Assembly (NCBI GenBank): GCA_012103035.1
Contig: JAAVLL010000002.1
Span: 1 to 64,000, forward strand
DNA from: Brucella oryzae
Lineage (GTDB): Bacteria; Pseudomonadota; Alphaproteobacteria; Rhizobiales; Rhizobiaceae
Length of the DNA stretch: 64,000 nt
Reading direction: 5' to 3'
Shown: positions 29,546-40,400 of the stretch, piece after piece
How positions within the stretch are numbered: the first letter of the stretch is position 1
Layout: each line of letters begins with the position of its first letter
Translations under genes and position numbers: made by a program
The notes under the pieces: model-generated
What the model was told of the DNA's origin: nothing
The model's input: the letters and a program-made list of their open reading frames with translations, nothing else
The model's database searches: none

Positions 29546-30352
29546 TTTGGGTTTTCTTCTTGTTCTCAAGTATTTGGAATGAGGCCAGGCCAATAGAGGG
29601 CATCTGCCCCGGTCGAGGGCCAAAGATGGCCTGACCGACCCGGACGACATCTGCGCCTTCCTCGATCGCGATCTCGAAGTCTCCGGTCATACCCATGGAC
29701 AGTTGCGTCAGGCCGGGGTTGATTGTGATGGCACGATCTCTCAGGTCACGTAGCAGCTGGAAACAGGTTCTTACGCGCTCAGTATCCGCACTGAAAATAG
29801 CAAGTGTCATCAATCCTTTCGGCTTCAGCCGGGGTAGTCGAGCAGACGTTCGGCAAAGGACATGAGATCGTCGGGATGCAGTCCGTATTTGCTCTCCTCG
29901 CCTGAGGTGTTCACTTGCACGAATACGTCCAAATCGCGGTCCAGAATATCGAGGCGGCGGTTCAGCTCCTCCGCCAGTCGATGGCTGTCCAGTGCATGAA
30001 ACTCTGAGGCGAAGCGGACGAGATACTTTACCTTGTTCGTCTGGAGATGACCGATAATACTCCAGCGAATGGGCAGCTCGCCAAGTACAGCAAGTTTGTC
30101 ACGCGCTTCCTGGAGCTTGTTTTCTCCGAAATCAGTGATGCCAGCGGCATAGGCATGGCGCAGCACATTTGCCGGGACCGTTTTGGTGACGGGCAGGAGG
30201 CGAACATCATTGCGATGTCGTCCACAGCGATGGCAGGCGGCTGCGATCCGCTCCAGAACGGCGATCATGTTTTGCGCAAAAGTTGCGGCTGGTTGGTCGC
30301 CAAACCGGGCGATATCTTCGGCTGAAAGCTCAATCCCCAAAGGTGTTTTCAT
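29526..30352 (-). CDS. YggS/PLPBP family pyridoxal phosphate homeostasis protein (frameshifted)
   Basis: About 275 residues, slightly longer than usual (230-250) owing to an N-terminal extension ([20 protein letters not shown]). The alanine-racemase-like TIM barrel binds PLP through the Lys in [36 protein letters not shown] and [19 protein letters not shown] are family signatures. A shift near 29820 leads into [38 protein letters not shown] and [13 protein letters not shown]. The protein has no known catalytic turnover and controls PLP pools. The start at 30352 has AGGAGG 13 bp upstream. It overlaps the aminotransferase start by 20 bp. Confidence 0.88.
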
Positions 30353-30377
30353 GTCGGAACCGATCCTCCTTGCTCGA

Positions 30378-31679
30378 TCAATAGGGAGCGGAAAGCGCAC
30401 AACGAGCTGACGTACGCGCTCATTGATGCGTTGCTGATCGGTATCGAGCGTTCCGCCACGAACCGCGTGAAGAGTGTCGAGAATGAGTGTGGCGATGTCA
30501 CGATACTCGCCGGCGCCGAAGCCACGGATGTTCCAGCAGCGCTGCCGACACGGATGCCAGAAGTCACCATCGGCTTTTCCGGATCGTTCGGGATCGAGTT
30601 TTTGTTCAGCGTGATGCCGACCAATTCAAGGGCTTTCTCGGCAATATCACCGGTCACACCGAAGGGGCGAAGATCGACCACGGCCAGATGACAATCTGTG
30701 CCATTGGTTGTGATCTTCAGTCCACCATCGATAAGCGATTGGGCGAGCACACGGCAGTTTTCGACGACATTGTGTGCATAGGTCTTGAAGGACGGTTCCA
30801 GAGCTTCGCCGAAAGCCACCGCCTTGGCCGCAATGACATGCATCAACGGTCCACCTTGAAGACCAGGGAAGGTCGCCGAGTTGATCTTCTTCGCAATCTC
30901 CGAATTGTTGGTTAGAACGAAGCCGCCGCGTGGCCCGCGCAGGGTCTTGTGTGTGGTCGAGGTGACAATGTCGGCAAAAGGTACGGGCGACGGATAAGCG
31001 CCACCTGCGACGAGGCCGGCGAAATGCGCCATATCGACCAGAAACGTCGCGTTTACCTCGTCGGCGATCTGCCGAAATCGCGCAAAATCCATCGTGCGCG
31101 GATAGGCCGAGCCACCAGCGATCAGAAGTCTCGGACGATGTTTCCACGCAAGCCGGGCGACCTGATCCATATCGATGAGCTGGGTTTCCGGGTCCACGCC
31201 ATAGCTGACAACATTGAACCATCGGCCGGACATGTTGACCGGTGCACCATGGGTGAGATGCCCGCCCGCCTTGAGATCAAGACCAAGGATCGTGTCACCG
31301 GGGTTGAGCAGCGCGAGAAAAACCGACTGATTGGCCTGGCTGCCTGAATGCGGCTGGACGTTGGCATAGACGCTACCGAAGATTTTGTTTACCCGCTCGA
31401 TGGCCAGATCCTCGACGACGTCCACATTGGCGCAGCCGCCATAGTAACGACGGTGGGGATAGCCCTCGGCATATTTGTTGGTGAGTACAGACCCTTGCGC
31501 GTCAAGGATTGCCTGGCTGACGAAGTTCTCAGATGCGATCAGTTCGATGGATTCGTGCTGACGGGTTTTTCGTTAGCAATGGCAACAGCGATCGCGTCAT
31601 CGGCTGTAGACAGACTAACAGCGCTCACGCCTGCGCCCGCTTTCTTCTGAATTACGTGCGGCATGATCGATGAATCCAT
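30378..31679 (-). CDS. glyA: Serine hydroxymethyltransferase (frameshifted)
   Basis: About 433 residues. The start at 31679 ([17 protein letters not shown]) is preceded by AAGGAG. After a missing A near 31565 come [40 protein letters not shown] and [20 protein letters not shown]. The PLP lysine is in [31 protein letters not shown] contains the residue stacking on PLP. C-terminal RVGSAAGTS is followed by a shift near 30525, and the ending [10 protein letters not shown] needs one more base, stopping at 30378. It converts serine plus tetrahydrofolate to glycine and methylene-tetrahydrofolate. Glycine is also a substrate of the ALAS in the opposite arm. Whether this is the only glyA of the genome is unknown. 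Confidence 0.9.
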
Positions 31680-32017
31680 CGTTGATCTCCTTCAAAGTGT
31701 CGACATAGTTGATTGTCCACTGCGCTGGTATCCGGCGGCGATATTTGTCAGCACCTAGCATGCTTATGGCCTGATAATCCCTTCCACTTTTGATGTGACT
31801 TCAGACCATTTTTCGAGCTCAAGCAATCAATTACAACTTTACCAAGTCGCGGCTCGAGATCGACGGCATTGATGGCAACGTCTGCAGGGGAGGCCGAATA
31901 GGCTCGTGGGGAAATGCTGCCGTACGGCTCAATTAGGGCAAGCATACTGGCTGCCGTCGCGGTCGTGCTACGTATCTCCCGGAAGTCGATCAGCTAGGCA
32001 AGACAGTCGGCATAGTA
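31680..32017. other. Gap between glyA and pdxR genes
   Basis: About 340 bp without a gene I can support. A minus frame (31748-31945) reads LIEPYGSISPRAYSASPADV and could be a decayed coding fragment. The promoter of the glyA arm must lie here. Confidence 0.5.
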
Positions 32018-33533
32018 CTAGAATCTGTTCGAGATGAGGGCCACAGCCTTCAGCGTATTCGCGAGTTTCTCGACCGCGATTGCGATCTCCGACGGCGAAT
32101 AGGCGGCAAAGCCCATCAGAAACCCGGCTTTGGAATTGTCGGTCGCATGAAGCCCCGACAACCCAAAAGGTCTATCCCGACACGCCGCGCCGCGTCGATC
32201 ACAGCGGGTTCCGACAAATCGGAAGTCAGCACGCATGGCATTTGCAGTCCGCCGACGGGAACACGCGGCTCAACGAAATCCGACAGGTGCTCCCGGACCA
32301 AGGTCACCAGTATATCAAGCCGATCGGCATAGATACCGCGCATAGTACGGATGTGCGCGCCGAAATGCCCGGCCTCCATGAAACGGGCCAGCGTCAATTG
32401 CGCGATGGAGGCGGTATGTCCGTCGAGAAGGGTACGCGCGACGGTCATCGGCTTCACAAGTTGTGGCGGTAGAACGACATAGCCGATCCGCAGGCCAGGA
32501 AAGAGCGATTTGGTAAAGGTGCCGATGTAGATGGTCCGCTCATGCGGATCGAGCCCCTGTACGCAGGCTGTGGGCTTGCCAATATAATGGAACTCACTGT
32601 CATAGTCATCTTCGATGATCCACGCCTGATGTCGGGCGGCCCATTCGATCAGTGCCAGACGGCGGTCAAGCGCCAACGTCGCGCCAGTTGGAAACTGATG
32701 GGAGGGTGTCAGGAAAACACCTTTGGCCTTGCGTGGATCATCCATGATCTGTTCGACCAATATGCCCTGGCGGTCCAGGCGGACGGGTACGCATTCGAGC
32801 CCTCCAGCTTCAAACGCCTTGCGCGCGCCGTAATAGTAGGGGTCCTCGATGAATATCCGATCGCCGGGGTCGAACAGCATGTTCGCGCATAACGCCATTG
32901 CCTGTTGCGAACTGGTAAGGACCAGCACACGGTCGGCCGTGGCGCGCGCGCGCGTTCAAGGTTTACGTAATCGGCGATCGCGCGCCGAAGCGGCTCCACA
33001 CCTTGCGGGTCGCTGGGCAAAAGGGCAGACGTCCCTGCTTCCTTTAGTACCTGCCGTTCCAGTCGTTCCCATAGCTGAAGCGGAAATGTGCGGGTTTCCG
33101 GCACACCATGCGCGAATGGTCGCGGCGCAAGCAATTCCCGCACACCGCCGCTACGGAACATGGCGCTGCCGCGCTTGCTGAGATTCGGCGCCTGATTACG
33201 CAACAGGGCATCCCGCTTTGAGCGACTGCGGCCGGTTGTGAATTCCGTCATTTCGGCCACGAAGCTGCCGCTGCCAACACGTCGCTCGATAAAGCCTTCA
33301 GCGTGAAGCTGTGCATAGGCGGCTTCCACGGTATCACGCGATACACCCAGAGATTTGGAAAGCGCTCGGGATGCCGGTAGCGGTTTGCCAGGGCCGAGTG
33401 CGCCGTCAAGGATCAACTGGCGGACAGCCCTTTGTATCCGCGCATGAAGCGGCATCGCCGCATGTGCGGGATGGGTAAGCCAGGCCTTTACGGATTCTAG
33501 TTGTGAATGCCTAAACAAATGGTCTGAATCCAA
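32018..33533 (-). CDS. pdxR: MocR/PdxR-type regulator: GntR HTH fused to aminotransferase domain (frameshifted)
   Basis: About 505 residues. The N-terminal winged helix (about 30-100) has LILDGALGPGKPLPASRALS and LGVSRDTVEAAYAQLHAEGF. A linker with basic residues follows. The fold-type I aminotransferase-like domain contains VLTSSQQAMALCANMLFDPG, DRIFIEDPYYYGARKAFEAG, WIIEDDYDSEFHYIG and the PLP lysine in YIGTFTKSLFPGLRIGYVVL. Shifts lie near 32945 and 32160. Such regulators use PLP as effector and typically activate pdxS/T or pdxK/Y-type genes. It is divergent from the carrier-pdxY-ALAS operon. The 95-bp interval contains AATGG-N14-CCATT (33541-33564), a possible but unproven operator. The start is TTG and remains uncertain. 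Confidence 0.87.
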
Positions 33534-33628
33534 AATGATAAATGGCCGGAACTATCAGTCCATTATTGCGCTAAATGTCAAGGCGACACTTTGGTCATGC
33601 CCCAGCTTTCAGGAGAATCTTTGGCATC

Positions 33629-34869
33629 ATGTCGTCTAGTCCAACATCATCTCTTGGGTGGAATGACCTGACCCATCCCATTATTGCAGGTCTGATTTCC
33701 GTTATCGTCAACTACGGCGGTACGTTCATTCTCGTGTTTCAGGCGGCGCGTGTCGCCGGCCTCAGTCCGGAACTCACGGCCTCCTGGGTATGGTCGGTCT
33801 CAATCGGGGTCGGTGTGACTGGTCTCGTCTTGAGCTGGCGTTATCGCGAACCGATTATTACGGCATGGTCCACACCGGCGGCGGCGTTCCTCGTGACCGC
33901 ACTTGCCACCACGCCTTATGCCGAGGCGATAGGCGCCTATATTATCTCGGCCGCGGCCTTCGTTCTGCTTGGACTGTCAGGCTATTTTGAGAGGGTCATC
34001 AGATTGATTCCGCCTGGCATCGCCTCGGGTTTGCTTGCGGGCATATTGCTGCAGTTTGGTATCGGTGCCTTTGGCGGCGCGAGCGTCGATCCGGTGCTGG
34101 TCGGCCTTTTGATCGTGGCCTATGTCGTGCTGAAGCGCTTCTCCGCACGTTACGCTGTAGTCGGCATTTTGGTAATCGGCCTCGCCTTCCTGCTAATGCA
34201 GGATCGCGTCGATCTGTCCGGGCTGCAGCTAAAACTTGCCACGCCGATCTTCACCATGCCAGAGTTTTCGATGAACGCAATTCTGAGCATCGCACTGCCC
34301 TTGTTCCTCATCACGCTGACCGGCCAGTACATGCCTGGCATGCTCGTGCTGCGCAATGATGGTTTCAAGACCAGTGCCAACCCGATTGTGACCGTAACCG
34401 GTCTCGGATCGCTCCTAATGGCGCCATTCGGTTCCCACGCTTTCAATGTCGCGGCGATCACGGCGGCAATCGCCACGGGTCGAGAGGCACATGAAGATCC
34501 GTCCAAGCGCTGGATCGCCGGTGTTGCAGCGGGCACATTCTATGTGCTGATCGGCGTGTTTGGCGTAACGCTCGCGGCTGTTTTCATGGCATTCCCGACG
34601 ACTTTTATCACTACCTTGGCTGGTCTGGCGCTCCTCGGTACGATAGGCAGCAGTCTGGCGGGCGCCATGGCGGAACCTGCTTCACGCGAAGCCGCGCTGA
34701 TCACATTTCTCGCATCGGCTGCAAACATAAATATGCTCGGAATTGGCGGCGCTTTCTGGGGCTGGTGATCGGGATGATCGCCTATATAGTGCTGAACGGT
34801 CGCCTGTCGCGCCGAGAAACTGCTGAGAGCGTCATTCCCGCGACTGCCGGTAGAGGTGAGGGCGACTGA
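33629..34869 (+). CDS. BenE-family membrane transporter (3' frameshift)
   Basis: About 413 residues with roughly 11-12 hydrophobic helices. The N-terminus (LGWNDLTHPIIAGLISVIVN) and the stretch SWRYREPIITAWSTPAAAFL are characteristic of the benzoate/H+ symporter (BenE) family, as are RLIPPGIASGLLAGILLQFG and GSHAFNVAAITAAIATG. A base is missing near 34758; after repair the tail is GLVIGMIAYIVLNGRLSRRE and the TGA at 34867-34869 overlaps the pdxY ATG. Being coupled to pyridoxal kinase and divergent from PdxR, it may carry a B6 vitamer or another aromatic ring compound instead of benzoate. The start at 33629 has AGGAG 13 bp upstream; 33575 is an alternative. Confidence 0.82.
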
Positions 34870-35709
34870 TGGCTACGCAAACCTCCATCATCTCAATCCA
34901 GAGCCAGGTAGTGCATGGACATGTCGGCAACAGTTCCGCTGTTCTGCCCATGCAGTTACGCGGGCTGAATGTGGCCGCTGTGCCGACGACCTTGCTGTCT
35001 AATCACCCCGGCTACCAGACATTGCGTGGTCGCGTGTTGGAACCGGAGCTTGTCGGGGACCTGCTGCGCGGTGTTGAAGAGCGCGGATTGATCGAGAGAA
35101 GCCGCTTTATCGTGTCCGGATATCTCGGATCGCGTGCCAATGGCGAGGTGGTGGCGACCTTCGTTGAACGAGCTAAGAAGCTCAATCCCGATATCGTCTA
35201 TATCTGCGATCCCGTTATGGGCGACATCAATCTCGGAGTGTTTGTCGCGGACCAAGTGGTCGAATGCCTGCTCGACCGGCTCATACCATTGGCTGACCTG
35301 TTGACACCTAACCAATTCGAGGCAGGCCTGATCACGCAAACCAAACCCGCGTCCTTTGAAGAACTCGAGGCCGAGATCGCAATGTTGCAGGTATCCAGAA
35401 GTGCGCGGTTGGTCGTCACCAGTTGTGTGTTTCATGACACACCGGATGGTTCGCTTGAGAATATCGTTTTGAAGAAAGAAACGGACACGACTGGTATCGC
35501 CCCGGCTTCCTATCGTGCCGGTTGGGACGGGCGATCTCTTTACCGGTCTGCTCACCGCCAATCTCGCACGCGGCCGCAATCTGGGCGATGCGACGCGAAA
35601 TGCCACGGCGGTCGTGCTCGCGATGCTTCGACACACAATATCCGTAGGCGAACATGAAATGCAGTTCGGCAGTTCGATCGATATGCTGAAGCCGACATAC
35701 GAGGACTAA
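34869..35709 (+). CDS. pdxY: Pyridoxal kinase PdxY (frameshifted)
   Basis: About 280 residues of the ribokinase superfamily. It starts on the ATGA overlap with the carrier gene: SIISIQSQVVHGHVGNSSAV is the PdxY/PdxK signature. VYICDPVMGDINLG and LLTPNQFEAGLIT follow. A shift near 35515 leads to the ATP/catalytic motif VGTGDLFTGLLTANLARG. It ends MLKPTYED at 35709. It phosphorylates pyridoxal to PLP in the cytoplasm (salvage). The ALAS gene follows by 5 bp, so the kinase and a PLP enzyme are made together. Confidence 0.88.
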
Positions 35710-35714
35710 GCCTG

Positions 35715-36986
35715 ATGAGTGAATTCAATTATCAAGAATTTTTGCGGAAGATCTCGCGCAGTTACGCCGGGAAGGGCGCTATCGCGTCTTTGCCGATCTG
35801 GAGCGTGAGACGCAAAGCGGTATTCGGGCGTATGATCATCGCGCCGGAAGGCGCATCACCATCTGGTGCTCTAATGATTATCTCGCGATGGGCGTTCATC
35901 CCGATGTTGTCAGCGCAGCTTGCGAGGCCTTGGTACAATACGGCGCGGGAGCCGGTGGCACACGTAATATTTCGGGGACGAGCCATGAGCATGTCCTGCT
36001 TGAAAACGAGTTGGCCGACCTGCATGGCAAGGAATCTGCGCTGCTGTTCACTTCCGGTTATGTTGCCAATGATGCAGCGCTCTCGTCACTTGGCCGATTG
36101 CTGCCCGGTTGCGTGATTTTTCGGATGCGTTGAACCACGCATCGATGATCGAAGGTATTCGCCGTTCAGGCGCGGACAAGATGATCTTTGCTCATAATGA
36201 CTGGCGCGATCTTGAACGACAGATCGCCAGTGTCTGTAAATATCGACCAAAGCTGATCTGTTTTGAGAGCTGCTATTCCATGGACGGTGATTTCGCGCCG
36301 ATCGAGGCAATCTGCGACATCGCGGACAAGTACAACGCCTTCACCTATGTCGACGAGGTTCATGCAGTGGGCCTTTACGGTGCTCGCGGTGCCGGCATTG
36401 CCGAACGTGACGGGCTTCTTGATCGTGTTGACCTGTTTCAGGGCACGCTTAGTAAAGGCTTTGGTGCCATTGGTGGCTATATTGCCGGGACAAGTGTTGC
36501 TGTCGATTTTATTCGTAGCCATGCTGCAGGGTTCATTTTAGCACCGCGCTGCCGCCTTCGGTGGTAGCAGGCATTCGCGCGGCCTTGCATCACCTGAAGG
36601 AAGATAGTTCAGTCCGTCGAACCCTCGCCCTACGCGCGGCATCGCTCAAGGCAAAGATGCTGGCTAACGGCATTCCGGTTTTGCCGAGCCCCAGCCATAT
36701 TTTGCCGGTGATGATTGGCGATGCTTCCCTGGCCAAGGCTATTACCGATTGCCTGATGACAGAGTATGGGATCTACATCCAGCCGGTTAACTATCCGACT
36801 GTGCCACGCGGCACCGAACGGCTGCGGATTACGCCAACACCGTTGCACACGGATGAGGACGAGGAGTTGCTCATCAAGGCGCTTCTAGCGATGCGGCAAA
36901 GCTTTCCAAAATGGCGCCAACTCACCGAGGCCAATTTCCGTTCTGAACAAGATAGGGTGACCTCGGTATTGCAGATGCGTGTCTGA
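35715..36986 (+). CDS. hemA: 5-aminolevulinate synthase (frameshifted)
   Basis: About 424 residues of the alpha-oxoamine synthase family. The start [12 protein letters not shown] shifts near 35755. Later pieces read [20 protein letters not shown] and [20 protein letters not shown]; the GTRNISGT form distinguishes ALAS from 8-amino-7-oxononanoate synthase. PLP contacts are in [15 protein letters not shown] and [12 protein letters not shown]; the lysine is in [16 protein letters not shown]. Shifts near 36115 and 36540 are repaired to [13 protein letters not shown] and [15 protein letters not shown]. It condenses glycine and succinyl-CoA to 5-aminolevulinate, the C4 route used by alphaproteobacteria. 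Here it sits in a vitamin-B6 salvage operon and not with heme genes. It may be a second, specialised copy. Confidence 0.87.
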
Positions 36987-37163
36987 TGAGCATTGCCTCT
37001 CCTCAGTCTATCACTTGGGTGGGCTGTGCTCGAATGCGATCATGCCGGACTTTCCGAGCATGCGTGGTTGCATAATATTGGGCGCAGCCAGTACCGTTCG
37101 GCTAATGATGCGGAAGCCATCGAGGCGTTTCTGAACGCCGTGCCGTTTGGGTTTGTTGGCTGA
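36986..37163 (+). CDS. Possible small ORF coupled to hemA (frameshifted, unknown)
   Basis: An ATG overlaps the ALAS stop (ATGA). It begins [10 protein letters not shown] and, after one added base near 37018, continues WAVLECDHAGLSEHAWLHN and RSANDAEAIEAFLNAVPF to a stop at 37161-37163, about 58 residues. The coupling and protein-like composition suggest a real small gene, but I recognise no family and a decayed fragment is also possible. Confidence 0.35.
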
Positions 37164-37423
37164 TTTATACGTTGATCAACGGGTTGGATAGTCGACACAA
37201 TTCGCTAGAGGTCGAGTCGTGTTGAAAGAAATGGTTGTCATTAATATAGAGGTCTGTGAAGAATTTAGAGATATAATTATTAATTGCCACTTATTAAGTG
37301 ATCACTACTTTTGTTGTATTATGGTGTAAATTATTTGTACTAATAATAGATTGACTGTAAACTTTATATAAACTACTATCGATGATTATGTCTTTTCGAT
37401 GATGGTTTAATCTAGAGGGTGGC
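37164..37423. other. AT-rich region upstream of autotransporter 1
   Basis: 260 bp, strikingly AT-rich compared with both flanks, with many TAAT/TTAT runs and no ORF. It should contain the promoter of the autotransporter gene at 37424. Such AT-rich upstream regions are typical targets of nucleoid silencers and marks of transferred DNA. Confidence 0.6.
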
Positions 37424-40400
37424 ATGCCGATATCGAATATAAATCACTTATTTAATGCATTCGGTAAATCAATAATATTGTATAGACACCCTCTTCGTCC
37501 CGTCACGGTAGTTTTATACAGCGCGATCTTGCTTTCTACCGTATCTACCAATGCGCTCGCGGCTTGCTCGGGGGTTAGCTTTTGCGTCACGTCGACGACG
37601 GATGCCGGCGACAAGAACGCGGCTGGCACACTGAGTTGGGCAATCGACCAAGCTAATCGGGCGGAACACCTTCGGTGATCGGTTTTGATCCCGCAGCATT
37701 CACCGGCACATCCCCGACCCTAACGATGACCGGTACGGACAAGCAGACGCCGCGAATTTCCGGAAGCGTGACAATCGATGGAAGCGCTACCCCGGGCTTG
37801 ACGATCGACGGCAGCGATCAGCGGAAATCTTCTTCATTCGCCCAGATACTCCAGACCCTAACAATCCGATCAATGTGACGATCCAGAATGTCACCCTTAA
37901 AATGGTCATGCGAGCGGTGGTGCTGGCGGTGGCGGGGATATGGCGGCGGCGGCGGTATGGGCGCTGGTGGTGCCATATTCGTTGGAAAGGGCGCTAACGT
38001 CACGGTCGAAAATGTCAGTCTTGATCAGAACAAGGCCACGGGCGGTAAGGGAGGAAGTGGGGAGTAGTTTTAACGGCGGCGGCGGTGGTGGCATGAATGG
38101 TGGTGCCGGTGCAGACATTCAATCTACTGGCGGTGGTGGTGGCGGTTTGGGTGCTGACGCGAGCACTACCAGCACAACCGGGGAGGATCGGGAAACTATA
38201 AAGGCGGCGATGGCGGCACCCCAGGCACCTCAGGCACCGTTGTCGGTGGTAAAGGTGGGTATGGCGGCGGCGGCGGCGGCGGCGAATCTGGAGGTTCAAA
38301 GCCAGCACAAAGTACCCCGCGTGGCGGAGATGGAGGTTTTGGCGGCGGCGGCGGCGGCGGTGCAAATTTTGCTAGCAGTGGAGGGTATGGACGTCCGGTG
38401 GTGATGGAGGTTTTGGCGGAGGGGCTGGTGGAGCATATGAGAAAGGTAGCTCTTCTCCTTCGCCGCACTATCCAGCGGCTGGATTCGGTGGTGGTGATTC
38501 AGGTCTTAAAGGTGACGGCGGCGGCGGGGCAGGCTTTGGCGGCGGTCTTTTCGTTGAAGACGGGGTCAGATAATATTCTCTGGCAACGGCGGCATTTCCG
38601 GTGGACAGGCAACTGGAGGAAATGGTGGCGGCGGTGATGCCGATTCTGGCCTTGGTCTGGGTGCCGGTATTTTCCTGAATGGCAAAACCGGTCTTCAGGT
38701 GACTGCCGGGGCAGGCGAGACGGTCACCATATCGGACGACATCGCCAGTGATGGTTATCGAGATCCCAATGATGCCACCAATTCCGACCCTGCAGGCGAC
38801 GGCCTTGATGGCGGTGTCAAGATGAGCGGCGGTGGGCTGCTCAACCTCCATGGTACGAATAGTTACCTCGGTGGAACACAAGTCAGTGGCGGCGGAACAG
38901 TCAATATTATCGCCGACAAGGGTCTTGGGCATTCAAGCGAATCGTCACTCTGGATAATGGCACGCTCCAGTGGGGAGCTGCTTTTAACACTGCACGCAGC
39001 ATTACTCTCGGTACTGGCGGGGCCGTATTGATACAAATAATTTCGATGCAACTGCTAGCGGTGTTCTATCGGGTGGCGGCAAACTGACCAAGACGGGTGC
39101 TGGCGTCCTGACGCTAACCGGCACCAACACCTATTCTGGCGGGACGGCGATCACGGCGGGCACGCTTTCGGTCGGCGCCGACAATAATCTGTGCAGCGGC
39201 AAGCGGGGTGGATATTGGCGCAGGTACATTGCAGTTGAATGCGGCCTTCAATTCGGGCCGCGCCATAACGCTGTCGGATGTAACCAGCACCATCGAAAAT
39301 GCGCAAGATAACACGCTTTCGGGCATTGTGTCGGGTACGGGAAAGCTGACCAAGACGGGTGCAGGTACGCTGACATTGACTGGCACGAACACCTATGCAA
39401 ACGGTACCGAGATAACCGATGGCAGGGTCGTTATCAGCAAGGATGAGAACTTGGGCGCTTCGGCGGGGGCTCGTTTTCGGCGGTAACGGAACCGGTATTC
39501 TGCAGATGACAGAAAATGTCACCAGTGCACGGTCTATCACCCTGACCCAAAATGGGACCCTCGACACGAAGAATGTCGGCGGCGGCAGCTCGCAGCTTAA
39601 CACGTTCTCAGGTGTGGTCAGCGGCTCCGGCTCGCTAACGAAGACAGGCGGCGGCTCGCTGACGCTATCTGCTACCAATACCTATACTGGTGGAACGATT
39701 ATCGATGACGGCCAGATCGTCATCAGTCGGGATGATAATCTGGGTGCTGCGAACGGCGCAATTAAGTTCACAAATAGAAATCTCGGACATCTGCAGTTTG
39801 CTGGTGATGTCAGCTCGGACGTGCTATCCAGCTTGACGGTATGGCGACGATTGACACAAATGGCCACCATGGAAGCTTTAGCGGTGTTGTTTCGGGCACT
39901 GGCGAGCTGACCAAGACGGGCGCTGGCGTCCTGACGCTAACCGGCACCAATAGCTATTCTGGCGGGACGGCGATCACAGCTGGCACGCTGCAGATCGGTG
40001 ATGGCGGAACAACGGGCAGCATTGTGGGCGATGTGGCCAATGACGGGGTCCTTGCCTTCAACCGCTCCAACAGCTTGACTTTTCACGGCGTCGTCTCGGG
40101 CACAGGTTCGCTGTCGCAGATGGGCAGCGGCACGACCGTGTTGACTGGCACCAACAGCTATTCTGGCGGGACGGCGATCACGGCTGGCACGCTTTCGGTC
40201 GGGGCAGACAACAATCTGTGCAGCGGCAGGCGGGGTGGAGATTGGTGCCGGTACACTGCAATTGAGTGCTGCCTTCAATTCGGGGCGCGCCATAACGCTG
40301 TCGGATGCGGCCAGCACCATCGACAATGCACATGACAACACACTTTCGGGTGTTGTTTCGGGCACTGGCAAGCTGACCAAGACGGGCGCTGGCGTTCTGA

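Noticed and set aside
33541..33564. AATGG-N14-CCATT as a PdxR operator
   Set aside because: Five-base arms with a long spacer are expected by chance in a 95-bp AT-containing interval; no second copy supports it.
38015..38468. Pro/Arg-rich minus-strand frames in the Gly-rich region
   Set aside because: GGC/GGT tracts read backwards give GCC/ACC codons; composition artefact.
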